DNA from: Alphaproteobacteria bacterium
GTDB taxonomy: Bacteria > Pseudomonadota > Alphaproteobacteria > JAEULC01
Direction of reading: 5' to 3'
NCBI GenBank assembly: GCA_020851015.1
Contig: JADZDN010000006.1
Coordinates: forward strand, 1 to 39,259
Length of the DNA: 39,259 bases
Shown: one piece after another, positions 25,480-33,829 of the stretch
How the letters are laid out: each line of letters opens with the position of its first letter
Numbering within the stretch: the stretch's first letter is position 1
Program-made: the position numbers and the translations under genes
The notes under the pieces: model-generated
The model's input: only the letters and a program-made list of their open reading frames with translations
Database searches by the model: none
Told to the model about the DNA's origin: nothing

Positions 25480-26160
25480 ATGGGTCGTCCAGCGACGGCA
25501 GTCTTGGCGGCGTTCCTGTTCGGCAGCCTGACGATCATGCAGGCCCTGCCGGGCCGCTCCGTGCATGCCGATACGCCGGGCGAGGGCGACCGCGTCGAGC
25601 GCGCGACCCAGGTGCTCGACCGTTTCCTGTCGGATCCCAACGGCCATGGGCTGCGCGAGACGATGAAGCGCGCGCGCGCCGTGCTGGTGGTGCCGAACTA
25701 CGTCCGCGCGGGTTTCGTGATCGGCGGCACGGGCGGCGGCGGCGTGATGCTGCTGCGCCGGGCCGACGGCGGCTGGAACGGGCCGGCTTTCTTCGACACC
25801 GTCGCCGGCACGCTGGGGCCGCAGGTCGGGATCTACCGCTCCGAGCTGGTGATGCTGTTCATGACCGAACGCTCGGTCAACCGCGCCCTGCAAGGCTCGA
25901 TGCAGTTCGGCGCCGACGCGTCGGTCGCGGCGGGGCCGCTGGGCGCCGGCGAGCGCGGGCCGTTCGCCGACATCTACACCTATATCCGCCCGGTGGGCGC
26001 CTATGCCGGCGTCAGCGTGTCGACCGGCGCGGTAGAGCCGGACCGCGGCGAGAACGAGCTGTTCTACGGCCGCGGCGCGTCGGCCCGCGCGATCCTGATC
26101 GAAGGCCGATACAACACCGAGTCCGGCCAGAGGCTGCGGCAAATCCTCGCCCAGTATTAG
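25480..26160 (+). CDS. Secreted SYLF (Ysc84-type) domain protein 1
   Basis: The 226-residue protein has an N-terminal signal peptide (MGRPATAVLAAFLFGSLTIMQALPG, cut before HADTPGEG) and a SYLF/Ysc84 domain. That domain shows AVLVVPNYVRAGFVIGGTGGGGVMLLRR, GPAFFDTVAGTLGPQVGIYRSELVMLFMTERSV and GADASVAAGPLG. SYLF domains bind phosphoinositides in eukaryotes; bacterial members are envelope proteins of unclear role. An AGGAG lies 11 nt before the ATG, somewhat far. It sits 123 bp after cobN and 47 bp before cobO and has a paralogue after cobO. The placement suggests a link to the cobalamin operon, but no function can be assigned. Confidence 0.85.
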   Translation: MGRPATAVLAAFLFGSLTIMQALPGRSVHADTPGEGDRVERATQVLDRFLSDPNGHGLRETMKRARAVLVVPNYVRAGFVIGGTGGGGVMLLRRADGGWNGPAFFDTVAGTLGPQVGIYRSELVMLFMTERSVNRALQGSMQFGADASVAAGPLGAGERGPFADIYTYIRPVGAYAGVSVSTGAVEPDRGENELFYGRGASARAILIEGRYNTESGQRLRQILAQY

Positions 26161-26207
26161 GGCGGAGAGCCTCTCGAAACGTCCCGCCGGGCTGGTATAG
26201 TCCGGCC

Positions 26208-26849
26208 ATGGCCGACCCTACCCCCGCGCAATCCCCGACCCTCCCCGAGGCCGAGATCAACCGCCTGCACGCGGAAAAGATGCTGCGCCGGCGCGAGGCG
26301 CGCGCGCGGATGATGGCGGGCAAGACTGGCGAGAAAGGGCTGCTGATCGTCCATACCGGCCCGGGCAAGGGCAAGTCGACCGCCGCCTTCGGCATGGTGC
26401 TGCGCGCGATCGGCCACAGCATGAAAGTGGGCGTGGTGCAGTTCGTGAAAGGCGCCTGGTCGACCGGCGAGCGCACGGTGCTCGAGCGGTTTCCCGACCT
26501 GGTGGAGATCAAGGCCCTGGGCGAGGGCTTCACGTGGAACACGGCCGACCGCCAGCGCGACATGCGCGCCGCCCGTGCGGCGTTCGACGAGGCCCGGCGG
26601 ATGGTCGCCGACCCGTCCTATGCCCTGGTCGTGCTGGACGAGCTCAACATCGTGCTGCGCAACGACTACCTGCCGCTGGACGAGGTGCTGGATGCGCTGG
26701 CCGCCCGCCCGGCCGGCCAGCATGTCGTCGTCACCGGGCGCAACGCCAAGCCCGAGCTGATCCAGCTGGCCGACCTGGTGACCGAGATGACGCAGGTCAA
26801 GCATCCCTTCCGCGAGGGCATCAAGGCGCAGAAGGGAATCGAGTTCTAG
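26208..26849 (+). CDS. cobO: Cob(I)yrinic acid a,c-diamide adenosyltransferase
   Basis: The 213-residue CobO/BtuR-type enzyme has the P-loop HTGPGKGKSTAAFGM (about residues 49-63), the VQFVKGAWSTGE motif, GEGFTW, and the Walker B-like LVVLDELNIVL. The C-terminal FREGIKAQKGIEF is typical of the family. It transfers the 5'-deoxyadenosyl group from ATP to Co(I) corrinoid, required before amidation by CobQ. The Met at 26208 opens the usual N-terminus. It lies between two SYLF genes in the same direction with short gaps (47 and about 27 bp). Confidence 0.96.
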   Translation: MADPTPAQSPTLPEAEINRLHAEKMLRRREARARMMAGKTGEKGLLIVHTGPGKGKSTAAFGMVLRAIGHSMKVGVVQFVKGAWSTGERTVLERFPDLVEIKALGEGFTWNTADRQRDMRAARAAFDEARRMVADPSYALVVLDELNIVLRNDYLPLDEVLDALAARPAGQHVVVTGRNAKPELIQLADLVTEMTQVKHPFREGIKAQKGIEF

Positions 26850-26876
26850 ACTTCCATGACGAACGGGGACGGAACC

Positions 26877-27536
26877 ATGACGAGGCGCGCGATACTGGCG
26901 CTGGCGATGCTGCTGGCGTCGATCGGATTGACGGAACCTGCCGCGGCGAAGAGCGAGCAGCAGAAATGCGACGAGGCGGCGAGCGTGGCACGCAGCTTCC
27001 TTGGCGATCCCAATTTCGCGGCGCTGAGGGCGGGACTGCGACAGGCGCGCGCGGTCGTCATCATGCCGCGCTTCGAACCGGGCTTCTGGGGCGTCGGCGA
27101 CGACGACGACGCTGTCCTGCTGGTGCAGCGCGAGGACGGCACCTTCAGCCATCCCGCCTTCTACAACACCGGCGACGGCTCGGTGGTGAAGGGAATGTGG
27201 GGCCGCGGCGGCTCGGTCATGCTGCTGGTGATGACCGACCGCGCGCTGGAGGTGCTGCTGAGCGCCTTCAGCGACGTGCGCATCGGCACGCACCTCACGG
27301 TCGCGGTCGGCCCCGCCGGCAACGCGCCGCTGCCGCCGAATTTCGACATCGTCAGCTTCGGGCGCAGCTACCAGGGCTATTCGGGCGGTTCGGTGTCGGG
27401 CATCGACATCGAAATCGACAAGGGCGACAACCAGGACTACTACGGCTACGGCGCGCTGCCCCGCGCGATCACGATCGAGAACCGCTTCCGCAATCCCGGC
27501 GCCGACAACCTGCGCAACGCGCTGATCGGCCGCTAG
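26877..27536 (+). CDS. Secreted SYLF (Ysc84-type) domain protein 2, paralogue of the gene upstream of cobO
   Basis: The 219-residue protein has a signal peptide ([24 protein letters not shown]). Its SYLF domain parallels that of the protein at 25480-26160: [19 protein letters not shown], the acidic [50 protein letters not shown], then [10 protein letters not shown] and [15 protein letters not shown]. The ATG at 26877 starts the signal peptide directly; one at 26856 adds seven polar residues and has no ribosome-binding site. It differs from its paralogue in an acidic GDDDDA insert replacing GTGGGG. It lies between cobO and cobQ with a 7-bp gap to cobQ, so it is almost surely co-transcribed with it. 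Function unknown. Confidence 0.83.
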   Translation: MTRRAILALAMLLASIGLTEPAAAKSEQQKCDEAASVARSFLGDPNFAALRAGLRQARAVVIMPRFEPGFWGVGDDDDAVLLVQREDGTFSHPAFYNTGDGSVVKGMWGRGGSVMLLVMTDRALEVLLSAFSDVRIGTHLTVAVGPAGNAPLPPNFDIVSFGRSYQGYSGGSVSGIDIEIDKGDNQDYYGYGALPRAITIENRFRNPGADNLRNALIGR

Positions 27537-27543
27537 CGGCGCG

Positions 27544-29040
27544 ATGACGCGCCGCCGCGTGCCCGCCCTGATGGTCCAGGGCACGGGGTCGGATGTCGGC
27601 AAGTCGCTGCTGGTCGCCGGCTTGTGCCGCGCCTTCACGCGGCGCGGGCTGAAGGTCCGGCCGTTCAAGCCGCAGAACATGTCGAACAACGCCGCCGTCG
27701 CATCGGACGGTGGCGAGATCGGCCGCGCGCAGTGGCTGCAGGCGCTGGCCTGCCGCGTTCCGCCCAGTGTGCACATGAACCCCGTGCTGCTGAAGCCGCA
27801 GAGCGAGGTGGGCGCGCAGGTCGTGGTGCAGGGGCGCATGCGCGGCAACGCCGACGCGCGCGCCTACGCGGCGCTGAAGCCGAGCCTGATGGGCGACGTG
27901 CTCGACAGCTTCGCGCGCCTGTCCGCCGAGGCCGACCTTGTTCTTGTCGAGGGCGCGGGCAGCCCGGCCGAGATCAATTTGCGCCAGGGCGACATCGCCA
28001 ACATGGGCTTCGCCGCGGCGGCCGACCTGCCGGTCGTGCTGGTGGCCGATATCGACCGCGGCGGCGCCATCGCGTCGATCGTCGGCACGCATGTCCTTTT
28101 GCCGCCGGCGGAGCAGGCGCGCCTCAAGGGCTACATCGTCAACAAGTTCCGCGGCGACCCGAGCCTGTTCGTGCCGGCGCCGGACATGATCCGCCAGCGC
28201 ACCGGGCTCGAATGCCTGGGCATCGTGCCATGGTTCGCCGAAGCGCACCGCCTGCCGGCGGAGGATGCCGTCGCGCTGGAAGACGCCACGCGCGAATCGA
28301 GGCCAAGCGCAGCTTCGATCCGCATCGCGGTGCCGCGCCTGCCGCGCATCGCCAATTTCGACGATCTCGACCCGCTGCGCGCCGAGCCCGGCGTGGCGGT
28401 GGAGATCGTGCCGCCCGGACGGCCGCTGCCGCCCTGCGAGCTGATCCTGCTGCCGGGATCGAAGGCGACGATCGCCGACCTGAAAGCCTTGCGCCGCGAG
28501 GGCTGGGACATCGACATCCAGGCCCATGTCCGCCAGGGCGGGCGCGTGCTGGGCCTGTGCGCGGGCTACCAGATGCTGGGCGCGAGCGTCGCGGACCCGC
28601 AGGGCATCGAGGGCCCGCCCGAGACCGTCGCCGGCCTCGATCTGCTATGCGTCGACACCGTGCTGACGGCGCAAAAATCGCTGACGCTGGTCGACGGCGT
28701 CGAGCAGGCCACCGGCAAGCCGGTGGGCGGCTACGAGATGCATGTCGGCGCCACCGCGGGCGCCGATTGCGCGCGCCCGATGCTGACGTTGGCCGGCGCG
28801 CGCCCCGACGGCGCGGTCTCGGCCGATGCGCGGGTGCAGGGCTGCTACGTCCACGGCCTGTTCGCATCGGATGCGTTCCGCGCGGCGTTCCTCGCCGGGC
28901 TGCGCCCGGGCCGCGCCGACAGCGGCCTGGCCTACGACGTGGGCGTCGACCGGACGCTCGACGCGCTGGCGGAGCATGTAGCGAAGGCGGTGGATCTGGA
29001 GCGGGTGTTGGCCGTCGCGCGATCGCAGACGCAGAATTAG
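27544..29040 (+). CDS. cobQ: Cobyric acid synthase
   Basis: The 498-residue glutamine amidotransferase adds four amide groups to adenosylcobyrinic acid a,c-diamide. The N-terminal synthetase domain has [17 protein letters not shown] (residues 13-29), [10 protein letters not shown] and [14 protein letters not shown]. The C-terminal glutaminase domain has catalytic Cys339 in [11 protein letters not shown] and the His in CYVHGLF (near residue 436). The gene follows a SYLF gene by 7 bp and ends convergently with cobD, sharing 4 bases (29037-29040). Confidence 0.96.
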   Translation: MTRRRVPALMVQGTGSDVGKSLLVAGLCRAFTRRGLKVRPFKPQNMSNNAAVASDGGEIGRAQWLQALACRVPPSVHMNPVLLKPQSEVGAQVVVQGRMRGNADARAYAALKPSLMGDVLDSFARLSAEADLVLVEGAGSPAEINLRQGDIANMGFAAAADLPVVLVADIDRGGAIASIVGTHVLLPPAEQARLKGYIVNKFRGDPSLFVPAPDMIRQRTGLECLGIVPWFAEAHRLPAEDAVALEDATRESRPSAASIRIAVPRLPRIANFDDLDPLRAEPGVAVEIVPPGRPLPPCELILLPGSKATIADLKALRREGWDIDIQAHVRQGGRVLGLCAGYQMLGASVADPQGIEGPPETVAGLDLLCVDTVLTAQKSLTLVDGVEQATGKPVGGYEMHVGATAGADCARPMLTLAGARPDGAVSADARVQGCYVHGLFASDAFRAAFLAGLRPGRADSGLAYDVGVDRTLDALAEHVAKAVDLERVLAVARSQTQN

Positions 29041-30092
29041 AGCGCTGCCAGCGCGACGACGATCGCCTGCACGACGCAGGCCAGCACGAACAGGCGGAGC
29101 GCGCGCCTTATATCCGCGGCCGTGAGGTCGGGCGTGCCGGGGCCGATGAAGGGGGCGTCCACCACCTCGCCCGGATAGCGGCGCGGTCCCGCGAGCTTGA
29201 AGCCCAGCGCGCCGGCCATGGAGGCTTCGGGCCAGCCGGCATTGGGCGAACGATGCTTGCGCGCATCGCGCAGCATCGACGCCACGGCAGCGCCGGTCCT
29301 CGCGCCGGGCTGGAACAGCGCGGCGACCGCGATCATCGCGCCGCTCGATCGCGCCGGCACGAGATTCAGCAGGTCGTCCAGCCGCGCCGCGGCCCAGCCG
29401 AAATGCAGATAGCGCGCGGTCTTGTGGCCGATCATGCTGTCCAGCGTGTTGACCGTCTTGTAGACGAGGATGCCCGGCAGGCCGAACAGCAGGTACCAGA
29501 AGGCCGGTGCGGTGACGCCGTCGCTGAAATTCTCGGCCAGGGATTCGATCGCCGCGCGCGACACGCCGTGTTCGTCGAGGCTCATCGGATCGCGGCCGAC
29601 GATGTGCCGCACCGCGGCGCGGCCGCCGGCGACCCCGCCCTGCTCCAATCCGCGCGCGACCGCCGCGACGTGGTCGTAGAGGCCGCGCTGGGCGAGCAGC
29701 AGGGCGACCGCGAGCGCCTCGACCGGCCAGAGCCAGGCGCCCGCGCGCGCCAGGATCGCCACCGCCGCACCGCCCGCCGCCGCCGCGCCGCAGAGCAGGA
29801 CCACGGCGCCGACGCCGCGCCACCGCCGCGCGGAAGGCCCGGCCGTGCCGGTGTTCCATCGCCGCTCCACAGCCCCGATCGCGCGGCCGATCCGCACCAC
29901 GGGGTGCGGCACCGGGCGGAACACCGGCCCCATCTCGCCCAGCACCGCATCGAGCGCCAGCGCCAGCAACAGGATCGCCGGCACGGACGGGCCGGACGCG
30001 CCGAGCAGGTCCCCCAACAGCATGGCGGCGACCATCGCCGGATCGGGCGTTGCGGTCAATCGGATCAACGACTTCGGCGTCGCCCCCGGCAT
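29037..30092 (-). CDS. cobD: Adenosylcobinamide-phosphate synthase (CbiB/CobD)
   Basis: The membrane protein of up to 351 residues attaches aminopropanol phosphate to cobyric acid. Conserved blocks are ALDAVLGE near the N-terminus, [52 protein letters not shown], and [18 protein letters not shown]. The start is uncertain: ATGs at 30092, 30035 and 30020 are in frame, and conserved sequence begins only near residue 40, so a start at 30035 would also give a complete protein. It stands alone on the minus strand between two plus-strand cob operons. Confidence 0.93.
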   Translation of the reverse strand: MPGATPKSLIRLTATPDPAMVAAMLLGDLLGASGPSVPAILLLALALDAVLGEMGPVFRPVPHPVVRIGRAIGAVERRWNTGTAGPSARRWRGVGAVVLLCGAAAAGGAAVAILARAGAWLWPVEALAVALLLAQRGLYDHVAAVARGLEQGGVAGGRAAVRHIVGRDPMSLDEHGVSRAAIESLAENFSDGVTAPAFWYLLFGLPGILVYKTVNTLDSMIGHKTARYLHFGWAAARLDDLLNLVPARSSGAMIAVAALFQPGARTGAAVASMLRDARKHRSPNAGWPEASMAGALGFKLAGPRRYPGEVVDAPFIGPGTPDLTAADIRRALRLFVLACVVQAIVVALAAL

Positions 30093-30141
30093 CGCCGGCG
30101 TCGCTTCCGGCCGGGCCGCGCGGCCCCGGCGCGGTCCACCC

Positions 30142-30170
30142 TTGGCGGCGGTCGCGGATGCCCGTATGAC
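30142..30170 (+). promoter_or_regulatory. Promoter of the cbiX-cobHLIJM operon
   Basis: TTGGCG (30142-30147), a 17-bp spacer and TATGAC (30165-30170) precede the cbiX ATG by 31 bases, leaving a very short leader with no room for a riboswitch. The sequence GTATGACTCCG at 30164 repeats the one at the cobW promoter exactly. Confidence 0.5.
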
Positions 30171-30200
30171 TCCGCGCGATCTGGATGGGGTGCAAAGACG

Positions 30201-31253
30201 ATGGACGGTCCGAATACGTCAGCCGCGACGGGCGTGATGCTGTGCGGTCACGGCAGCCGCGACGTCGACGCGGTGCGCGAGTTCCAGGCCATGGCCGCCG
30301 CGCTGGGGCGCCGCCTGCCGCAGTATCCGGTCGAGAGCGGGTTCCTGGAATTCGCGCGGCCGGTCATCCGCGACGGGCTGGAGGCGCTGAAGTCGCGCGG
30401 CGTGAAGCGCATCCTGGCCGTGCCGGGCATGCTGTTCGCCGCCGGACACGTGAAGAACGACGTGCCGTCCGAGCTGAACGAGTTCGCGCACGCCAATCCC
30501 GATATCGAGATGCGCTTCGGCCGCGACCTGGCGATCGACTCGCGCATGCTGCGCGCCGCCGCCGACCGCGTGGAGCAGGCGCTGGTCCAGGCCGGCGACG
30601 GCACCCCCCGCGTGCAGACCCTGCTGATGGTGGTGGGGCGCGGCACCAACGATCCGGACGCGAACTCCAACGTGTCGAAGGTTGCGCGCATGCTGTGGGA
30701 GGGCCTGAAGCTCGGCTGGGCCGAGGCGTCCTACAGCGGGGTCACCCAGCCGCTGGTCGACGCGGGCCTCAGCCGCGCCGCGCGCCTGGGCTTCCGGCGC
30801 ATCGTCGTGTTTCCCTATTTCCTGTTCACCGGCATCCTGGTGAAGCGCATCTACGACTGGACCGACCAGGCCGCGCGCGCCAATCCGGACATCGAATTCG
30901 TCAAGGCCGACTACCTGAACGACCATCCGCTGGTGCTCGACACCTTCGCCGCGCGCGTCGACGAGGCGCTGGCCGGCACCGGCAACATGAACTGCCAGAT
31001 GTGCAAGTACCGCGAGCAGGTGATCGGCTTCGAGAAGGACCACGGCGCGCCGCAGGCCGGCCACCACCATCACGTCCGCGGCATCGGCACGGACGGCGAT
31101 CATCACCACCATCATGATCATGGGCATGATCATGGGCATGATCATGGGCACGACCATGGCCATCATCACCACGACCACGGCCATGCGCACCACCACGGTC
31201 ACGGCCATGACCACGGGCATGACCACGGAAAAGGTTCGGGACGCGGGCGATGA
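30201..31253 (+). CDS. cbiX: CbiX, long-form sirohydrochlorin cobaltochelatase with Fe-S motif and His-rich tail
   Basis: The protein has 350 residues. The N-terminal chelatase half has catalytic His in LCGHGSRD and a second in MLFAAGHVKND, with ESGFLEFARP between them. The second half repeats the fold (VVGRGTNDPDANSN, FPYFLFTGILVKRI) but lacks both histidines, as in long CbiX proteins. Near residue 273 NMNCQMCKYRE gives a Cys-x-x-Cys like the Fe-S site described for Bacillus megaterium CbiX. The last 70 or so residues are dominated by His, Asp and Gly (HDHG repeats), probably storing cobalt or nickel. The enzyme inserts cobalt early, into sirohydrochlorin. It opens a tightly overlapping operon; its TGA overlaps the cobH ATG. 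Confidence 0.94.
   Translation: MDGPNTSAATGVMLCGHGSRDVDAVREFQAMAAALGRRLPQYPVESGFLEFARPVIRDGLEALKSRGVKRILAVPGMLFAAGHVKNDVPSELNEFAHANPDIEMRFGRDLAIDSRMLRAAADRVEQALVQAGDGTPRVQTLLMVVGRGTNDPDANSNVSKVARMLWEGLKLGWAEASYSGVTQPLVDAGLSRAARLGFRRIVVFPYFLFTGILVKRIYDWTDQAARANPDIEFVKADYLNDHPLVLDTFAARVDEALAGTGNMNCQMCKYREQVIGFEKDHGAPQAGHHHHVRGIGTDGDHHHHHDHGHDHGHDHGHDHGHHHHDHGHAHHHGHGHDHGHDHGKGSGRGR
31116..31151 (+). repeat. Tandem 12-bp repeat coding for HDHG units in the cbiX tail
   Basis: GATCATGGGCAT occurs three times in a row (the third ends in C), in frame as His-Asp-His-Gly units. The wider tail to about 31230 repeats degenerate versions. Such tracts are prone to length change by slippage. Confidence 0.85.
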
Positions 31254-31882
31254 TCGACTACGTCCGCGACGCGGCCGAGATCTATCGCCGCTCGGTCGCG
31301 GCGATCCGGCGCGAGGCGGATCTCGACTCCCTGCCCGACGACCTGCAGCCGCTGGCGCTGCGGCTGGTCCATGCCTGCGGCATGCCCGAGATCGTCGCGG
31401 ACCTGGTGGCCTCGCCCTATGCCGCGTCGCGCGGCGTGGCCGCCCTCCTGGCCGGGGCGCCGATCCTGACCGATGTCGCGATGGTGGCGCACGGCATCGA
31501 CCGCGCGCGGCTGCCCAGCGGCAATGCGGTGATCTGCACGCTCAATGACGACGCGACGCGCGAGACCGCCCAGCGCCTCGGAACGACGCGATCGGCGGCG
31601 GCGATCGAAGCTTGGCGGGACACGATCGACAGCGCCGTGGTCGCGATCGGCAATGCGCCGACCGCGCTGTTCCACCTGCTCGAGCGGCTGGAGCAAGGCT
31701 GGCCCTTGCCCGCGGTGATCCTGGGATTTCCCGTCGGCTTCGTCGGCGCCGCCGAATCCAAGGAGGCGCTCGCGGCGCAGGGCGCCGTGCCCTATATCGC
31801 GCTGAAGGGCCGGCGCGGCGGCAGCGCCATGGCCGCCGCCGCCGTCAACGCGCTGGCGCAGCCCGACGCCCTGGCGCGATGA
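31250..31882 (+). CDS. cobH: Precorrin-8X methylmutase
   Basis: The 210-residue CobH/CbiC moves the methyl group from C11 to C12, giving hydrogenobyrinic (or cobyrinic) acid. The catalytic His is in LRLVHACGMPEI (near residue 41). Further conserved blocks are APILTDVAMVAHGI, AIGNAPTALFHLLE, and PAVILGFPVGFVGAAESKEAL. Length is standard. It is coupled on both sides: ATGA with cbiX and ATGA with cobL. Confidence 0.96.
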   Translation: MIDYVRDAAEIYRRSVAAIRREADLDSLPDDLQPLALRLVHACGMPEIVADLVASPYAASRGVAALLAGAPILTDVAMVAHGIDRARLPSGNAVICTLNDDATRETAQRLGTTRSAAAIEAWRDTIDSAVVAIGNAPTALFHLLERLEQGWPLPAVILGFPVGFVGAAESKEALAAQGAVPYIALKGRRGGSAMAAAAVNALAQPDALAR

Positions 31883-33093
31883 CGGCACCCTGGATCACCG
31901 TCGTGGGCCTGGGCGAAGACGGCCTGAACGGCCTGGCGGCGCGCGCGCGCGCGGCGGTCGACGCGGCCGAGGTGCTGGTGGGCGGCGAGCGCCATTTGGC
32001 CCTGGTACCGGCGGCGGGGGCCGAGCGCCTGACCTGGCGCACGCCGCTGAAAGACACGATGGCCGACATTGCCGCGCGGCGCGGCAAGCGCGTGGTCGTG
32101 CTGGCGAGCGGCGATCCGATGTGGTTCGGCGTCGGCGTCACCCTGGCAAAGCATTTTTCCACCGACGAGATGGCGGTCCTGCCGGTGCCCGGCGCGTTCA
32201 GCCTGGCCGCCGCGCGCCTGGGCTGGTCGCTGGCCGACGCGTCGACGATCACCTTGCACGGGCGGCGCGTCGAGCATCTGCACGCGCACTTGGCGCCGGG
32301 CTGGCGCGTGCTGATCCTGTCGGAGGATGGCGACACGCCCGGGCAGGTCGCATCGCTGCTGGCGGCACGCGGCTATGGCGACAGCGCGATGACCGTGCTT
32401 GAACATCTCGGCGGCCCGACGGAACGACGCATCGACGCCACCGCCAAGACCTGGGGTGCGGCGCGCGCGGCCGATCTCAATACCATCGCCGTCACCTGCG
32501 TGGCGGACGCCGACGCCGTGGCGACGCCGCGCGCCGCCGGCCTGGCCGACGATCTGTTCCAGCACGACGGGCAGCTCACCAAGCGCGAGGTGCGCGCCGC
32601 CACCATCGCCCAGTTGATGCCGCAGCCCGGACAGGTGCTGTGGGATGTCGGCGCGGGCTGCGGTTCGATCGGGATCGAATGGATGCGCGCGGCGCCCAAC
32701 ACGATGTCCTTCGCCGTGGAGCGCGACGCCGGCCGCTGCGCCTTCATCGAACGCAACGCCGCCTTCCTGGGCGTGCCGCGCCTGCGCGTGGTCCAGGGCG
32801 CGGCGCCGGCGGCGCTTGAGGATCTGCCGCGGCCCGACGCCGTGTTCATCGGCGGCGGCATCGGCGAAGCGGGGCTTGCCGAGGAATGCTGGAGCCGCCT
32901 GCCGTCCGGCGGCCGCCTGGTCGCCAATGCCGTCACGGTCGAAGGCGAGGCCACGCTGGCGCGGCTGCACGGCCAGCATGGCGGCATGCTGACCCGCATC
33001 GCGATCAGCCGCGCGGAACCGGTAGGCGGCTTGCTGGGATGGCGGCCGCTGATGCCGGTGACGCAGTTTGCGACGACGAAGGGATCATCATGA
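31879..33093 (+). CDS. cobL: CobL, precorrin-6Y C5,15-methyltransferase (decarboxylating), CbiE-CbiT fusion
   Basis: The 404-residue protein joins two domains. The first, a CbiE-type tetrapyrrole methylase, has VVGLGEDGLNGL, LASGDPMWFGVG and PGAFSLAAARLGWSL. The second, from about residue 225, is a CbiT-type class I methyltransferase (TKREVRAATIAQLMPQPGQVLWDVGAGCGSIGIEWMR). Together they methylate C5 and C15 and remove the ring C acetate carboxyl. The start overlaps the cobH stop. At the 3' end a ten-codon frame begins within the stop (ATGA at 33090) and leads to cobI. Confidence 0.96.
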   Translation: MTAPWITVVGLGEDGLNGLAARARAAVDAAEVLVGGERHLALVPAAGAERLTWRTPLKDTMADIAARRGKRVVVLASGDPMWFGVGVTLAKHFSTDEMAVLPVPGAFSLAAARLGWSLADASTITLHGRRVEHLHAHLAPGWRVLILSEDGDTPGQVASLLAARGYGDSAMTVLEHLGGPTERRIDATAKTWGAARAADLNTIAVTCVADADAVATPRAAGLADDLFQHDGQLTKREVRAATIAQLMPQPGQVLWDVGAGCGSIGIEWMRAAPNTMSFAVERDAGRCAFIERNAAFLGVPRLRVVQGAAPAALEDLPRPDAVFIGGGIGEAGLAEECWSRLPSGGRLVANAVTVEGEATLARLHGQHGGMLTRIAISRAEPVGGLLGWRPLMPVTQFATTKGSS

Positions 33094-33122
33094 TCCTCTT
33101 CCGGCTGATTGCTGAAAGCTGA
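33090..33122 (+). CDS. Possible ten-residue minicistron linking cobL to cobI
   Basis: The 28-bp gap between cobL and cobI is exactly spanned by an open frame, MILFRLIAES. Its ATG overlaps the cobL TGA (ATGA), and its own TGA overlaps the cobI ATG (TGATG at 33120-33124). cobI itself has no visible ribosome-binding site, so ribosomes finishing this frame could restart on cobI. Whether it is translated is not known; the frame could be chance. Confidence 0.35.
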   Translation: MILFRLIAES

Positions 33123-33829
33123 TGGCTTCTGTCTACGGAATCGGCGTCGGGCCGGGCGACCCCGAACTGCTGACGCTCAAGGCCCTGCGCCTGATCCGTG
33201 CGGCGCCGGTGGTCGCCTATCCCGCGCCGGAGCGGGGCGACAGCCTGGCGCGCTCGATCGTGGCGGGGCATCTTCCCGGCGGCCAGGTCGAGATTCCCAT
33301 CCGCATGCCGCTGGAGGTCGCGCGCTTCCCCGCCCAGGCGGTCTATGACCGGGCCGGCGAGGCGATCGCCGCGCACTTGCGGGCGGAGCGCGATGTCGCC
33401 GTGCTATGCCAGGGCGATCCGTTCTTCTATGGCTCGTTCATGTACCTGTTCGGGCGGCTGGCGCAGGACTGGCATGTCGAAGTGGTGCCGGGCGTGTCGT
33501 CGCTGATGGCCTGCGCCGCCGCGCTGGGCGCGCCGCTGGTCGCGCGCGACGACGTGCTGACCGTGCTGCCCGCGTCGTTGCCCGAAGCGGCGCTCGAGGC
33601 GCGGCTGGCGCAGGCCGACGCGGCGGCGATCATGAAGCTGGGCCGGCACTTCGCCAAGCTGCGCCGCGTGCTGGACCGGCTGGGCCTTGCCCAGCAGGCG
33701 CGCTATGTCGAACACGCCAGCATGGCGAGCCAGCGCATCGTGCCGATCGCCGATCTCAAGGACGACGACGTGCCGTACTTCGCGATGGTGCTGGTGCATC
33801 GCCGGGGCGATGCGTGGCGCAATCCGTGA
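33122..33829 (+). CDS. cobI: Precorrin-2 C20-methyltransferase
   Basis: The 235-residue SAM-dependent tetrapyrrole methylase has YGIGVGPGDPELLTLKALRLI at the N-terminus, LCQGDPFFYGSFMYLF in the centre (the binding GDP loop), VVPGVSSLMACAA and the C-terminal DLKDDDVPYFAMVLV. It methylates C20 of precorrin-2 (or the cobalt form, CbiL). No ribosome-binding site is seen before the ATG. The TGA overlaps the GTG of the next gene (GTGA at 33826-33829). Confidence 0.95.
   Translation: MASVYGIGVGPGDPELLTLKALRLIRAAPVVAYPAPERGDSLARSIVAGHLPGGQVEIPIRMPLEVARFPAQAVYDRAGEAIAAHLRAERDVAVLCQGDPFFYGSFMYLFGRLAQDWHVEVVPGVSSLMACAAALGAPLVARDDVLTVLPASLPEAALEARLAQADAAAIMKLGRHFAKLRRVLDRLGLAQQARYVEHASMASQRIVPIADLKDDDVPYFAMVLVHRRGDAWRNP

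Noticed and set aside
29845..30237. Plus-strand frame in the cobD-cbiX divergent region
   Set aside because: It is mostly antisense to cobD, has an Arg/Pro-rich composition and no recognisable domain.
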